From: Natrarchaeobaculum aegyptiacum
GTDB taxonomy: Archaea > Halobacteriota > Halobacteria > Halobacteriales > Natrialbaceae
DNA: 64,000 nt
Assembly: GCF_002156705.1 (NCBI RefSeq)
Contig: NZ_CP019893.1
Span: forward strand, 3,348,001 to 3,412,000
Direction: 5' to 3'
Under the pieces are notes generated by a model that was not told where the DNA came from, made no database searches, and saw only the letters and a list, made by a program, of their open reading frames with translations. Both the position numbers and the translations under genes were made by a program. Shown here piece by piece: positions 9,045 through 18,594 of this stretch (its first letter is position 1; every line of letters starts with the position of its first letter).

Positions 9045-9505
9045 ATGAGTCTCCGGGGTTGCCGTCGCCGCACCCGTTCGTCCAGCACGGCACCCGGGCG
9101 CTCGAGGAAAGCGAGTTCGTCGTCGCTCTCTCGCTCGACCGTGACTGGTTCTCGCCTGACCAGGCGAAACGACTGATCGACATCGCGACCGAAGAGGGGC
9201 TGCTCGAGCGGGAAGGCGACGACCTCGTCGCCTCGTTTTCCCCCGCTGAGGTGACGATTCCAGAGGACTTCGTGCCGGAGGAAGACCTCCTGCAGGAACG
9301 GTCGGCGTTTGAGCGCGTCCTCGACGGCCTCGTCGCCGAAGGCGTCGAGAAACACGAGGCCGTCGGCGCGATCAACGGCGTCCAGCAGGAACTCGGCGTC
9401 ACGATCGAGACCGCGGCCGTGGTCTACGCGCGCCGCGAAGGACTCGTAGTCGACGACCTCGTCGGGGGTGGCGCGAGCGGCGCTCGCGGATGCGTCCACG
9501 GACTG
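9045..9505 (+). pseudogene. DUF2240 family protein, short frameshifts at both ends
   Basis: The core is intact and well conserved: ALEESEFVVALSLDRDWFSP, QAKRLIDIATEEGLLEREGD, FEPEEDLLQERSAFERVLDG-like sequence and GVTIETAAVVYARREGL. The natural start is ATG 9045 (MSLR...) with an extra G near 9057 and an extra C near 9076. The natural end is TGA 9503-9505 after ...ARAALADASTD, reached by one more shift near 9470. A frame with no correction starts further upstream and runs to 9523. DUF2240 is an archaeal family with winged-helix-like N-terminal sequence and no assigned function. Confidence 0.65.
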
Positions 9506-9551
9506 AACGCCGTCCACCGATAACGCTCGAGAACAGTACGAGGCTACACAG

Positions 9552-9994
9552 ATGGTCATCGATCGAATTACAGACGGAACCCGAATCGCACAGCTACTCG
9601 CCTCCGAACTCGACGGCAGAGAGGACGGCGGCCTCGAGACAGTCAGCGTCGTCAACGCCGATCGCGACGTCGAACCGACCGCGGCCGGCGCGCGAGCGTA
9701 CGACGTCGTCGTCTCGGCTGGCGTCGACGGAGCGAACGCAGCGACGCCGAGCACGACGACAACGACGGCATCGAGCGTCTGGCGCAGGTGTTCGTCCACC
9801 CGGATCGAGCCCGGGTGACGCTCGAAGCCGAATTCGGCGTCGTCGAGGCAGCCGCTGGTGACGTCGATCTCGAGGTCGTCGGAGGGAAAGACGGGAAGGA
9901 CGAAGACGAATCTGGGCCATCGGTGGTCGTCGACAGCGCCGCGGCAGTCAAGCGGGCGACAGACGTCGTACAGCGAGTGCTTGCCGACGGCTAG
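9552..9994 (+). pseudogene. Uncharacterised haloarchaeal protein, one frameshift
   Basis: About 147 codons from ATG 9552 (MVIDRITDGTRIAQLLASEL) to TAG 9992-9994, with a shift near 9740. The first half holds VSVVNADRDVEPTAAGARAYDVVV; the second half, in another frame, reads IERLAQVFVHPDRARVTLEA and ends VKRATDVVQRVLADG. No catalytic or membrane motif is visible and I do not recognise the family. Its stop overlaps the stop of the convergent copper ATPase gene by four bases. Confidence 0.5.
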
Positions 9995-12465
9995 TCCTCG
10001 TCCGGGAGCAACGGTCGCGAGGAGTTCGTGACGACGAGGATGCTACTCGTCGCCATCGCGATGGCAGCGAACAGGGGATTGAGCAGCCCCGTGATTGCGA
10101 GCGGGATCGCGATGCCGTTGTAACAGAACGCCCAGCCGACGTTACCTTTCACCCGGCGGTCGGTGGCGCGAGCGAGGTCGAAACCGTCTCGACCGAGGCG
10201 AGGTCGTCGTCGACGAGCGCGACGTCGGCGGCGTCTGCGGCCATCGCCGTGCCGCCGCCGAGGGCGATGCCGAGGTCTGCGGCCGCGAGCGCAGGCGCGT
10301 CGTTCGTCCCGTCGCCGACCATCACGGTCAACCCCTGTCCGCGCAGTCGTTCGACCGTCTCGGCTTTCCCTTCCGGCGGCACGCCGGCGAAAACCTGTCC
10401 GACCGCGCCGTGGTCCTCGAGCCGGGCAGCCGCTCGTTCGTCGTCGCCGGTGAGGACGACGACCTCCGCGCCGGCGTCGGAAATTGCCGACAGCGTCTCG
10501 TCCCAGCTGTCACGGAGTTCGTCACCGACGACGATCAGTCCCTCCGCGACGCCCGTCGCGCCCGACGGCGACCGGGACGCGGCCAGTCTCCCGGCGTTCG
10601 TCGATTCGCGAACGAAGCCCAGCGGGCACCTCCCAGCCGAGGTCGTCGAAGAGATCAGGGTGACCGGCGACGATCTCCTCGTCGTCGACGACGCCCGAGA
10701 CGCCGTTACGGTGACTCTCGAAGGACTCGAGGCGGTCGTCGACAGACGCACCGTCCTCAGGCTCGGCCTCGGTCGCCTCGAGCGCGCCCCCGTCGGCCAC
10801 TGCCTCGTCGTCGGCCACCTCGTCGCCAGCCGGGGCGACCTCGGCGATAGCTCGTCCGATCGGATGGGCCGATTGCGACTCGAGGACGGCCGCTCGCTCG
10901 AGAAGCGTGTGGTCGAGGTCGGCGTCGACGACGGTCATGTCGCCGGTCGTCAGCGTCCCGGTCTTGTCGAAGACGACCGTGTCAGCTTCCTTGATCCGCT
11001 CGAAGACGCTGTCGTCGAAGACGACGATCGAGCGCTCGAGGGCGTCGCGGATACCTGCAGCCACGGCCAGCGGCGTCGCGAGCCCGAGCGCGCACGGACA
11101 GGAGACGATCAACACGGTGAGACCGACGAGCAACGCGGTTGCGAGGCCGGCCCCGAGGACGAGGTAGACGGCCGTGATGACGACTGCGAGCGCGAGAACG
11201 AGCGGGACGAAGATCGTCGCCAGTTTGTCCGCGAGTTTCTGGATGCCGTGGGTACCACTCTGGAGGTCCCAGACGAGTTCGGTGATTCGATCGAGCGTAC
11301 TGGTCGCGTCCTCGCCGACGCGAACCGTGATCGACCCGTCTTCGACCATCGAGCCGCCGACGACCGGGTCGGTCGACGCTTTGGTGACCGGGAGCGACTC
11401 ACCGGTGACGACCGCCTCGTCGACGGCCGCCTCGCCGTCGACCACCTCGCCGTCGATCGGCACGCGTTCGCCCGCCCGGACGAGCACCCGGTCGCCCGAC
11501 TCGAGATCGGCGATCGGGACGTCCTCGTGGTCGCCGTCGACGATCCGGCGGGCCTCGTCGACCTGCACGCTCGTCAGGTCCGAGAGTCGATCGATCGCCT
11601 CGTCTTTCAGCGAGGATTCGTAGTACCCCCCGACAGTGACGATGACGATGATCGCGACGGTCACGTCGTAGTACAGCTCAGGCTCACCGGCGACGATCGA
11701 GAGCGTGCTGTAGAGGTAGGCACTGATGGCAGCGATCGCCACGAGCAGGTCCATGTTGGGCGAGCGCGTCCTGATACCGACGTAGGCCCCCTGCAGGATC
11801 GGCTTCCCCGTAAACACGAGGATGATCGTCGTCAACACGGCGATCATGAGGAAAAACGGCGTCGCAAGGTCGCTCGCGAGCGTCGCCTCGAAGTACTCGA
11901 GCGTTCGCTCGTCGTAGAAGAAGGCCCCGAAGTAGGTGGGGTAGATGATGACGAAGTACTGCATCATCACCATCATCCCCATCAGGACGCCGACGGCGAG
12001 TCTGGCCATCGCCCAGTCGTCGGCTCGGCGCCGGCTGAACGCGTCGTCGCGGTCGTAGGCGGTGTATCCGAGGCCGCTGATGCGCTCTTTCAGGTCCTCG
12101 ATCGACACCGCATCGGGATCGTGGTCGATCCTGACGGTGTCGGTCACGTAACTCGAGCTGGCGGCGCTGACGCCCTCCTCGGCGGTGGCGACGGACTCGA
12201 TGAACGCCTCGCAGGACGAACAGTACATCCCGTCGACCTCGAGGAAGGTCGATTCGTGTCCGGGCGGTCGCTCCTGTTCGTCGGCGTCGTCTGCTCGGTG
12301 GGCTTCCCTGACGTCGTCGGCCTCGACACCCTCGACGTCGCCGAGGACCGCGTAGACGTCCCGGCAGCCGACACAACAGAAGGCGTTCCCGTCGGCGATG
12401 ACGCCGCTGCCCTCGACTGGCAGGTCACAGAGCGTACAGCCGTCGTCTGGATGGTCTGTGGTCAT
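9991..12465 (-). pseudogene. Heavy-metal P1B-type ATPase (copper, FixI/CcoI-like), two frameshifts near the 3' end
   Basis: 824 codons from ATG 12465 to TAG 9991-9993. The Cys-rich N-terminus (CTLCDLPV, FCCVGCRDVY) resembles the extra metal domain of FixI/CcoI pumps. Then come an HMA domain with GMYCSSCEAF, eight predicted membrane helices, the phosphatase loop TGESLPV, SCPCALGLATP in helix 6, the phosphorylation site DKTGTLT, and the HP motif in QSAHPIGRA. The reading frame shifts near 10555 and near 10160; between them [20 protein letters not shown] is intact, and the final part gives [20 protein letters not shown]. The net length is correct. With the SafE-like gene upstream on the same strand it probably exports copper or loads it into terminal oxidase. 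Confidence 0.85.
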
Positions 12466-12593
12466 CGTCTGGGGTCAGATCGTCGTGTCCTCCCGTGTCC
12501 GGCCGCGTGCCGTCGGTCGTCGTTCAGTGATCGGTTCGACGTCTGTCCTCGGCCATCGACTCGAGCGGTGGTCACCCGCTCGAGTGAGCCGTT

Positions 12594-13451
12594 TCAGTGG
12601 TGGTCGTGTCCACCGGTCTCGACGCCGGGGACGTCGATCCCGTCGTAGAACGGGAGTTCGGGGTGTGGGACGTGGTAGCCGAGGCTCATCAATCCGTGGG
12701 CGACGAGCACGTACCCGAGCACCACGAACGCGAGTCCGAGCAGCCGATGGACCCGTCGTCGGTGGACGACGTCCACCGAGTCGATGATCGTGCCGTAGGC
12801 GAAGACCGCCGGGATGGTCCCGATACCGAGAGCCGCGAGCGCGAGCGCACCACCTGTCGGCGACCCGATCGCGAACGCGTACAGGTACGCCGGATAGAGC
12901 ACCGGACACGGCAAGAGTCCGTGGACGGCCCCCAGCCCGACGATTCCCGGCCCGCTCGCGAGTCGGTCGACGTACTGCATCAGCCACGCCGTTACGCGCT
13001 CGAGCCCCGGAATCTGCACGCCGCCGGTCGTGCGCCCGATCAGGTAGTAGAACCCGGTGAGGACGACGAACCCGCCGATCACGAGGCCGATGACTCCGCG
13101 CGCGACGTCCGCGAAGGCGGTCAACTCGCCGGTGGTGACCAAGAGGACGCCACCGAGCGCGCCGAAGGCCGCGCCGATGAGCGTGTAACTCGCGGTTCGG
13201 CCGAGGTTGAACAGGGCGTGCTGGCGGACCGCGTACGTCGTGAGGTGGCCGCGACGCCCGGAGCGGTTCGTGGCCGAAACGCCGCTGTCAGTGCCTACAG
13301 CGTCGGTTCCGCTCCCGCCGCTTGCATCCCCCATCCGGCTCGCGTAGACCGTCACGAGCGGCCCACACATTCCAATACAGTGGGCGCCGGCGAGGACGCC
13401 GATGAGGAGGAACAACAGCACGTCGATCCCGAGGACGGTGAACGGATCCAT
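12594..13451 (-). CDS. SafE/TauE-like (UreH domain) membrane protein
   Basis: 285 aa from ATG 13451 (MDPFTVLGIDVLLFLLIGVL). The first helix ends in AGAHCIGMCGPLVTVYAS; this CxxxC-containing signature is typical of the UreH/SafE branch found beside FixI-type copper ATPases. About six membrane helices follow, with GLGAVHGLLPCPVLYPAYLY in the second half-repeat. The last residues GGHDHH are His-rich and could touch metal. The gene is 128 nt upstream of the copper ATPase on the same strand. In bacteria this pair (CcoI/CcoH-like) matures cytochrome oxidase; the same job here is inference from pairing. Longer in-frame starts are possible but lack similarity. Confidence 0.75.
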   Translation of the reverse strand: MDPFTVLGIDVLLFLLIGVLAGAHCIGMCGPLVTVYASRMGDASGGSGTDAVGTDSGVSATNRSGRRGHLTTYAVRQHALFNLGRTASYTLIGAAFGALGGVLLVTTGELTAFADVARGVIGLVIGGFVVLTGFYYLIGRTTGGVQIPGLERVTAWLMQYVDRLASGPGIVGLGAVHGLLPCPVLYPAYLYAFAIGSPTGGALALAALGIGTIPAVFAYGTIIDSVDVVHRRRVHRLLGLAFVVLGYVLVAHGLMSLGYHVPHPELPFYDGIDVPGVETGGHDHH

Positions 13452-13651
13452 GGCTGGTCGAAGACTTGTCGTTGCTCGACCTATCCGCTCGAGCACGTAG
13501 TGCGTTTCGCCTCGCAGCCGCTGGACTCTGGTTCAATTCTCGAACGGAGGTGTGAGACGGTCGGTCGACTCGAGGGCATGAGCACGTCAGCGGATTCGAA
13601 GGCATCGAGGAACCCCGAGCGCTGCAGTATCGAAGAATACAGCGGTCCGTC

Positions 13652-14989
13652 CTACTCGACGTAGCGGTACTTGCGCTCGCCCATCCGCCCCCAGCCGTCG
13701 AAGGCGAACTCACCCTCGGGAGCGGTGAACTCCTCCATCTCGACGTCCATATCGTGGTTGTGGACGTCGTGGACTTCCTCGTAGTCTGCCCAGTCCATCT
13801 CGTAGCGGGCGGTGAGTTGTTCGTCGACGTTCAGTGCTTCGATTTCCTCTTCCCAGCCCGGACAGACGGTCTCGGCATGGATCTCGGCCTGCGCGCCGCT
13901 GCCGTAGGAGCCGACGAGCAGCGTCGATCCGGTCATGTCCTTGCCGGCCTCGAGTGCGGATTTCAGCGCGCTCGCACGAGCGATGTGGACCGAGCCCGTG
14001 TACCAGTTGCCGACCTCGCGGGAGATTGCGAGCGTCGGGTCGATCGTCTCGGCGTACCACTCCCGGTAGCGGTCGGTGTCCTTGAGCGAGTCCATGTACT
14101 CGCGCAGGGCGTCGTGGAAGGACTCCTCGTCGTCGAAGGCCTCGGCGCGAGGCTGGCGGCCGATCTCTTCGGCGAGTTCGTCCTCGACCGCGGTGTCGCG
14201 GGTGACGTGGCGGTACGCGAGCAGGGCCGCTTTCCGGACCATCCCCGGGAACGGCGTGTGGAACGGTGCGTACGCGAAGTCGTCGGGATGGACGTCGCCC
14301 GCCACGCTCTCGTAGTCCTCGAGCGCCTCACGCATGCGGGCGAGGTAGACCTGCACGGAGCGTTTGCCGTCGACGGAGGGGAACTGCTGGTTGGGCTTGA
14401 GGAAGTCGGTCTCGTCGGCAGAGCCGTAGCCCTGATGGGTCGAGAGTTCGACGAGGCTCGGGTCCTCGTCGATGAGCATGGCGACCGCGCCGGCACCCTG
14501 GGTCGCCTCGCCAGCGTCGCCGCGGGCGTACAGCGCGGTGTCGGTCGCGATCACGAGCGCGGCGCGGCCGCGATTTCGACCCGCCTTGATCCAGTTATAC
14601 GCGTCGTCCAGACTCTGGGTGCCAGCGATGCAGGCGAACTTGCGCTCGCCCTTGTTCGCGTGGTGAAAGTCACCGTCGAAGACCTGCTCGAGGCAGCCAG
14701 CGACGTACGTCGAAACGGGTTTCGAGTTGTCGAACGCGCTCTCGGTCGCGACGTCGATTCGGCCGATATCGTCCGGCTCGAGGCCCTTGCGCTCCATTAG
14801 CCGGTGGGCAGCGTTGGCCCCCATCGTGACGATGTCCTCGTAACTGTCGGGGAAGGAACTGGCGTTGAGTCCGAGGCCTTTCGTGTACTTCTCGGGGTCT
14901 TCGCCTTTCTGCGGCGCGAACGTGCCGGGCAAGTCGAGTTTGAGATTCCCGGTCCAGATCTCGAGCGCGTCGATACCGACTGCTGTCAT
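13652..14989 (-). CDS. hmgB: Hydroxymethylglutaryl-CoA synthase
   Basis: 445 aa, ATG 14989. Condenses acetyl-CoA and acetoacetyl-CoA to HMG-CoA, the entry to the mevalonate pathway that supplies archaeal isoprenoid lipids. Thiolase-fold signatures are present: VATESAFDNSKPVSTYV with the general base Glu, KFACIAGTQSLDDAYNW with the acyl-accepting Cys, FAYAPFHTPFPGMVRKA with the catalytic His, and NWYTGSVHIARASAL followed by GSTLLVGSYGSGAQAEI. Length and order are those of haloarchaeal HmgB. A TATA-like box lies about 25 nt before the start. Confidence 0.95.
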   Translation of the reverse strand: MTAVGIDALEIWTGNLKLDLPGTFAPQKGEDPEKYTKGLGLNASSFPDSYEDIVTMGANAAHRLMERKGLEPDDIGRIDVATESAFDNSKPVSTYVAGCLEQVFDGDFHHANKGERKFACIAGTQSLDDAYNWIKAGRNRGRAALVIATDTALYARGDAGEATQGAGAVAMLIDEDPSLVELSTHQGYGSADETDFLKPNQQFPSVDGKRSVQVYLARMREALEDYESVAGDVHPDDFAYAPFHTPFPGMVRKAALLAYRHVTRDTAVEDELAEEIGRQPRAEAFDDEESFHDALREYMDSLKDTDRYREWYAETIDPTLAISREVGNWYTGSVHIARASALKSALEAGKDMTGSTLLVGSYGSGAQAEIHAETVCPGWEEEIEALNVDEQLTARYEMDWADYEEVHDVHNHDMDVEMEEFTAPEGEFAFDGWGRMGERKYRYVE

Positions 14990-15010
14990 AGCCAGTTAAT
15001 GTTGACGGGG

Positions 15011-15018
15011 ATATATGG
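15011..15018 (-). promoter_or_regulatory. TATA-like box of the HMG-CoA synthase gene
   Basis: Minus-strand CCATATAT about 25 nt upstream of ATG 14989, inside an AT-rich spacer. Confidence 0.45.
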
Positions 15019-15125
15019 TATTGTCGTTTGAGGTTTCGACGGATGACGAACCTGGACTCAATGATATAATTGTCCTATGGATCAAATTGTTCAACTCCTA
15101 GAGGAGTGAAGTTACCAGCCAGACA

Positions 15126-16898
15126 CTAACACTGGTCCCAGACAACCCGATTCTCTTCTTGTGACTCTAAGGCAGCCTCTTCGCCCTCATTTAACTGTAC
15201 AGTATAGCATAATCCCCCTTCAATATCGGCTACCAATTCGACGGGGTAGGTATCCGGGTCACCAGGTGGACCGCCTGCACCCCACTCTAGCTCCACTTGC
15301 CCACCAGTGGTGTCTTCCACTACTTCAGTATCTTCTTCTTCTACGTTATTCTCTCCAGAGAATGTTATTGTATTTCCTTCACTCGCCGTTTCAAATGTGA
15401 TTGTAACTCCTTCGGCCGCATTATCTCCGGAGCGCACATCCATTTCTGTTTCAAGCAAATCAAATGTTGTATCGCCTTCGCCCCCATCATTACCATTCCC
15501 TTCGTCTGGTGGTGATGGTCTGTCAATCTCCTTGGTTGTGACTGTTGCAGTTACATGGACTTCTTCAGAAACTTCTGTTTGAGGATGGCCTAGGACGGCT
15601 AAGCCTGTAGAGCGCCATGCTCGGATCGTAACTGACTTGTCGTCAACATTAACGATTTCTGCAGTGTATACACGATCGTCTCGATCTTGAACTACGGTTG
15701 CGGTTACAACTGGTACTTCATCCTCATCAAGATCCCAGATTCGTTCACCGTCTTTCGTCCCATCATCTGTGAAATACACCGTTTTGCCATCCTCTCCATC
15801 AGTCTCTACTGTCCACCCATACGTCTGTATCTGTCCAGGGTCGGAAACTGGTTGATCAGAAAGGTCACCAATTCGAACCCGTCCGTCACTTCCCGTTGAA
15901 TCCGGAAGATTGTCCTTTTCGATTCGCTCAACGTTCCCAATCATCTCATCAATATTTTCTATTTCATCGATTTCTGCGCTAGGTACTGGATTATTGAATC
16001 GATCTCGGAACTCTACGATCGTTGCTGATTCCTGTTCGTCCGTCCAGAGATATTCGACCCGATCCTCCGGACTCCCTTGAGTTGCATCACCGATCCCCAC
16101 CTCAGCCATTCGAAGATTGTACGTCCCAGGTTCGAACGTGATCGTCACGATTTCGTCATTCGCAGTGATTTGATGATCGGTGGTCTCAGAGAGGGTTTCC
16201 TCCCAGTGCTCGGGACTATTCGTCGGGAGCGTTACTTCCATTGGATCCTGACTATCACTTTCGACGCTGATGGTGTTCGTCGACGTGCTGAACTCTCGAG
16301 GGTCAACTGTGGCCGTCCGCTGGCCGAACTCGGAATAGTTCCCCTGAAGAGTAACGATTGTAATTTCGTTTCCGTCGACGACGAGCTGGGATTGGCCACC
16401 GACGTTTAGCCGTTCGTCGTTCGGGTGATGGTTGTACAGGAGGCCGTGTTCGTATCTCGTTTGCGGGGCGTTTTGGTATTCATTATAATTGGGCGAATAC
16501 GTGAGACCATAGGTTCGATATCCATCCTTCCAGCCGTCGCTAACCTGATCGGAGTCATCAACTGGAATTGCATTTTCGATGGTAATCTCTCCGATCGGTT
16601 CGCTCTCCAATGATCCTTCCATTGGCCCCGGGTTTATCCCAAACGTTCGGGGTGGATATGAAGTTCCCAAAGAGACGGATTGGGAGGTTCCACTGTTCCC
16701 ACCAGGAACCGATACAATGGTATTACGTACTTCCTGAAGGTCGTCCTGAACATCCTGGTTGTGCTCAATTTCGACGACTTCGTTCTCTGCAGGGACGGAA
16801 TTAACCTGATAGAGCGCCAGCGCCGTGATGAGAATCGCAAGCAGTAACACAGCACCGATCTGGACGGTTACGCCACGCTCGTCACCCCCACGAATCAT
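15126..16898 (-). CDS. Pilin-like secreted/surface protein of unknown function, AT-rich
   Basis: 590 aa from ATG 16898; GTATACG lies about 25 nt upstream as promoter. The N-terminus (GGDERGVTVQIGAVLLLAIL then ITALALYQV) is a charged segment followed by one hydrophobic helix, like archaeal type IV pilin-type anchors, and the rest is outside the membrane. It holds conserved-looking GGNSGTSQSVSLGTSYPPRT, several beta-rich stretches (VTITFEPGTYNLRMAEV), a Ser/Pro/Gly/Asp linker near residue 460, and a C-terminal domain with a Cys pair (GGLCYTVQL, last residue Cys) that could form a disulfide. Codon use is visibly more A/T-rich than every neighbour, suggesting recent transfer. I do not recognise a named function. 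Confidence 0.7.
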   Translation of the reverse strand: MIRGGDERGVTVQIGAVLLLAILITALALYQVNSVPAENEVVEIEHNQDVQDDLQEVRNTIVSVPGGNSGTSQSVSLGTSYPPRTFGINPGPMEGSLESEPIGEITIENAIPVDDSDQVSDGWKDGYRTYGLTYSPNYNEYQNAPQTRYEHGLLYNHHPNDERLNVGGQSQLVVDGNEITIVTLQGNYSEFGQRTATVDPREFSTSTNTISVESDSQDPMEVTLPTNSPEHWEETLSETTDHQITANDEIVTITFEPGTYNLRMAEVGIGDATQGSPEDRVEYLWTDEQESATIVEFRDRFNNPVPSAEIDEIENIDEMIGNVERIEKDNLPDSTGSDGRVRIGDLSDQPVSDPGQIQTYGWTVETDGEDGKTVYFTDDGTKDGERIWDLDEDEVPVVTATVVQDRDDRVYTAEIVNVDDKSVTIRAWRSTGLAVLGHPQTEVSEEVHVTATVTTKEIDRPSPPDEGNGNDGGEGDTTFDLLETEMDVRSGDNAAEGVTITFETASEGNTITFSGENNVEEEDTEVVEDTTGGQVELEWGAGGPPGDPDTYPVELVADIEGGLCYTVQLNEGEEAALESQEENRVVWDQC

Positions 16899-16920
16899 AC
16901 GTGGTGATAGTCACACCAAC

Positions 16921-16928
16921 GTATACGC
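16921..16928 (-). promoter_or_regulatory. TATA-like box of the pilin-like gene
   Basis: GTATACGC (read on the minus strand as GCGTATAC) about 25 nt before ATG 16898. Confidence 0.4.
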
Positions 16929-16974
16929 TTGTTGGCTCGAGAGTGAACGACCGAGCCAGTCAAAACGTGCGACG

Positions 16975-17553
16975 CTATTCGTCTTCCTCGACGACCTCGG
17001 GATCGCTCATCGCACTCTGGAGGCTGTCGAGCCCGTTGATCCACTCGGTGACGAGGCCGTACTCGAGTTCTTCGGCGATCGAGATGTCCAGATCGTCGCC
17101 GTCGATGATTCGGGTACCGGCCTGGGCGGCGTAACCGAGGGCCGCGTCGAGGTCCTCTTCGGCCTCTGCATCGGCGGCGGCACCGAGATAGTCGCTGACG
17201 CTTCCCTCGTCGGCCGGACCGCCGGCGACGTACTCCTCTGCGGCGAAGAAGACGCAGACGAGACTCGTCTGGACGCCGTCGACGAGAATGAGTTTCTCCT
17301 CGTCCTCGACGTTGACCTCGCTCAGGACGATCTCGCGGACGTCGGCGATTTCCGCCAGAGCTTCCTCTTCGCCCAGGTCCCCGTCGTCGTAAGCGGCGAC
17401 GATCTTCGCAATCGCAATTGCCGTATCGTCCTGCAGGTTGAGCAGGAGTCGCGCCGACGACTCGTCTTCCGGATCGATGTCTTCGTCCTTGATGCGATCG
17501 ATCCAGTTCTGCCAGCGTTCCTCCGAGTAGAACTCGGTGGGGGGATTGCTCAT
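16975..17553 (-). CDS. DUF2150 family protein
   Basis: 192 aa, ATG 17553 (MSNPPTEFYSEERWQNWIDR). Soluble, very acidic, all-helical in appearance: LLNLQDDTAIAIAKIVAAYD and IVLSEVNVEDEEKLILVDGV are family hallmarks, and VQTSLVCVFFAAEEYV is a hydrophobic core helix. DUF2150 is conserved across haloarchaea with no assigned role. It stands alone between the pilin-like gene and the TatD-like gene on the same strand, with a 76-nt gap to the former. Confidence 0.8.
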   Translation of the reverse strand: MSNPPTEFYSEERWQNWIDRIKDEDIDPEDESSARLLLNLQDDTAIAIAKIVAAYDDGDLGEEEALAEIADVREIVLSEVNVEDEEKLILVDGVQTSLVCVFFAAEEYVAGGPADEGSVSDYLGAAADAEAEEDLDAALGYAAQAGTRIIDGDDLDISIAEELEYGLVTEWINGLDSLQSAMSDPEVVEEDE

Positions 17554-17615
17554 ACAGCAACCTACACCGGCCGCTTGAAATGCCTTTCTCTACCTTCCGA
17601 CAAACCGACTGAACG

Positions 17616-18476
17616 TTACCGACCGTTTCGGCCGCTCTCGAGCGTCTCTTCGGTAGAAATTCCGTATACGCGTTCCGGGGTCTCGACGTGGGCGTTCCGG
17701 ACCGCGTCGTCGTGACCGTCCTCGAGCAGCCAGTCGACGCGCCGGGGGACCGTCTTCGGTCCGAGGACGGCACCCGGTCGGTCGGGGTCGTCGATGTAAT
17801 CGGTCTCCATCAGGAACGGCTCGCCGCGCTCTGTGGCAACCTCGAGGCGCTCTTTGTCACACATCACGCTCGGGACAGGGCCCTCGAGTCTTCCGGCGGC
17901 GTAGTGTTTGACGACGCGGTGGGCGGGCAGTCCCACCTCCTCTGCCCACCCGGTCACTTCGGTCATATCCTCGCTGGCTTCGGCGTGTAACTGGACGGCA
18001 CACTCGAGGCCGGCGGCCAGTTCGAACGCGTGGCGCATGACCGCGTTCGACGCCTCCCAGACGGCGTCGGTGACGTCGTAGTGGGGCCGGCCGGATTTCA
18101 GCGCGAGGGCGTCGCCAGCGTCGACGTACTCCGCGGCGACGTCGAGCCCGGCGCACATCAGGTCCCGGGCATCGGCGGGTGAGAATCCACGCTCGTCCAC
18201 GAGCCGCGAGATCAGACCGGGGTGGACGCCGAGAACGGGCCAGGCCCGTCCCGGCAGTTCGCTCGAGGCCTCGGCGACGATGTCGATCGTTCGCTCGAAG
18301 ACGGGGCGGAAGTCCTCGCCTGCGTCGGCGTCGACGCCGAGGTGCCACGAGGGCTTGTTGACGACGAGCAAGTGCGTGCCGCCGACGCGGGCGAAGTCAC
18401 GGACGGCGTCGATGCCACGGTGGTTGTCCGGGTCCAGGTGGAGGTGATTGTCGAGCACCGGCGTCTCGGCTGTCAT
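17616..18476 (-). CDS. TatD-related amidohydrolase
   Basis: 286 aa from ATG 18476 (MTAETPVLDNHLHLDPDNHR). Metal-ligand motifs of TatD-like TIM-barrel hydrolases are in place: DNHLHLD at residues ~9-15, ALKSGRPHYDV in the middle, VQLHAEAS, RVVKHYAAG with His, and FLMETDYIDDP near the end with the last Asp. The protein lacks membrane segments and is probably a metal-dependent phosphodiesterase, nuclease or hydrolase; the substrate is unknown. It is upstream of DUF2150 and downstream of the TIGR00300 gene on the same strand, about 120 nt from the latter. Confidence 0.8.
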   Translation of the reverse strand: MTAETPVLDNHLHLDPDNHRGIDAVRDFARVGGTHLLVVNKPSWHLGVDADAGEDFRPVFERTIDIVAEASSELPGRAWPVLGVHPGLISRLVDERGFSPADARDLMCAGLDVAAEYVDAGDALALKSGRPHYDVTDAVWEASNAVMRHAFELAAGLECAVQLHAEASEDMTEVTGWAEEVGLPAHRVVKHYAAGRLEGPVPSVMCDKERLEVATERGEPFLMETDYIDDPDRPGAVLGPKTVPRRVDWLLEDGHDDAVRNAHVETPERVYGISTEETLESGRNGR

Positions 18477-18594
18477 GGTCGCTACTGCGGGTCGGCCGAT
18501 GGAAAACGCACCGACTTCCGCTCGCGCCAGAGCTCCGAATCGACGGTCGACATGGAGTCGACATCCGGTGGCCGACACTCGAGGAACCAACCGG

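Noticed and set aside
4100-10600. True multi-gene pseudogenisation or a degenerating island
   Set aside because: Preserved lengths and motifs between shifts and homopolymer location favour sequence error; kept as a finding, not as a biological claim.
10249-12648. Long open frame on the plus strand opposite the copper ATPase
   Set aside because: Very Arg/Asp-rich translation with no domain; an antisense shadow caused by high GC at third positions of the ATPase gene, whose own translation has all P-type motifs.
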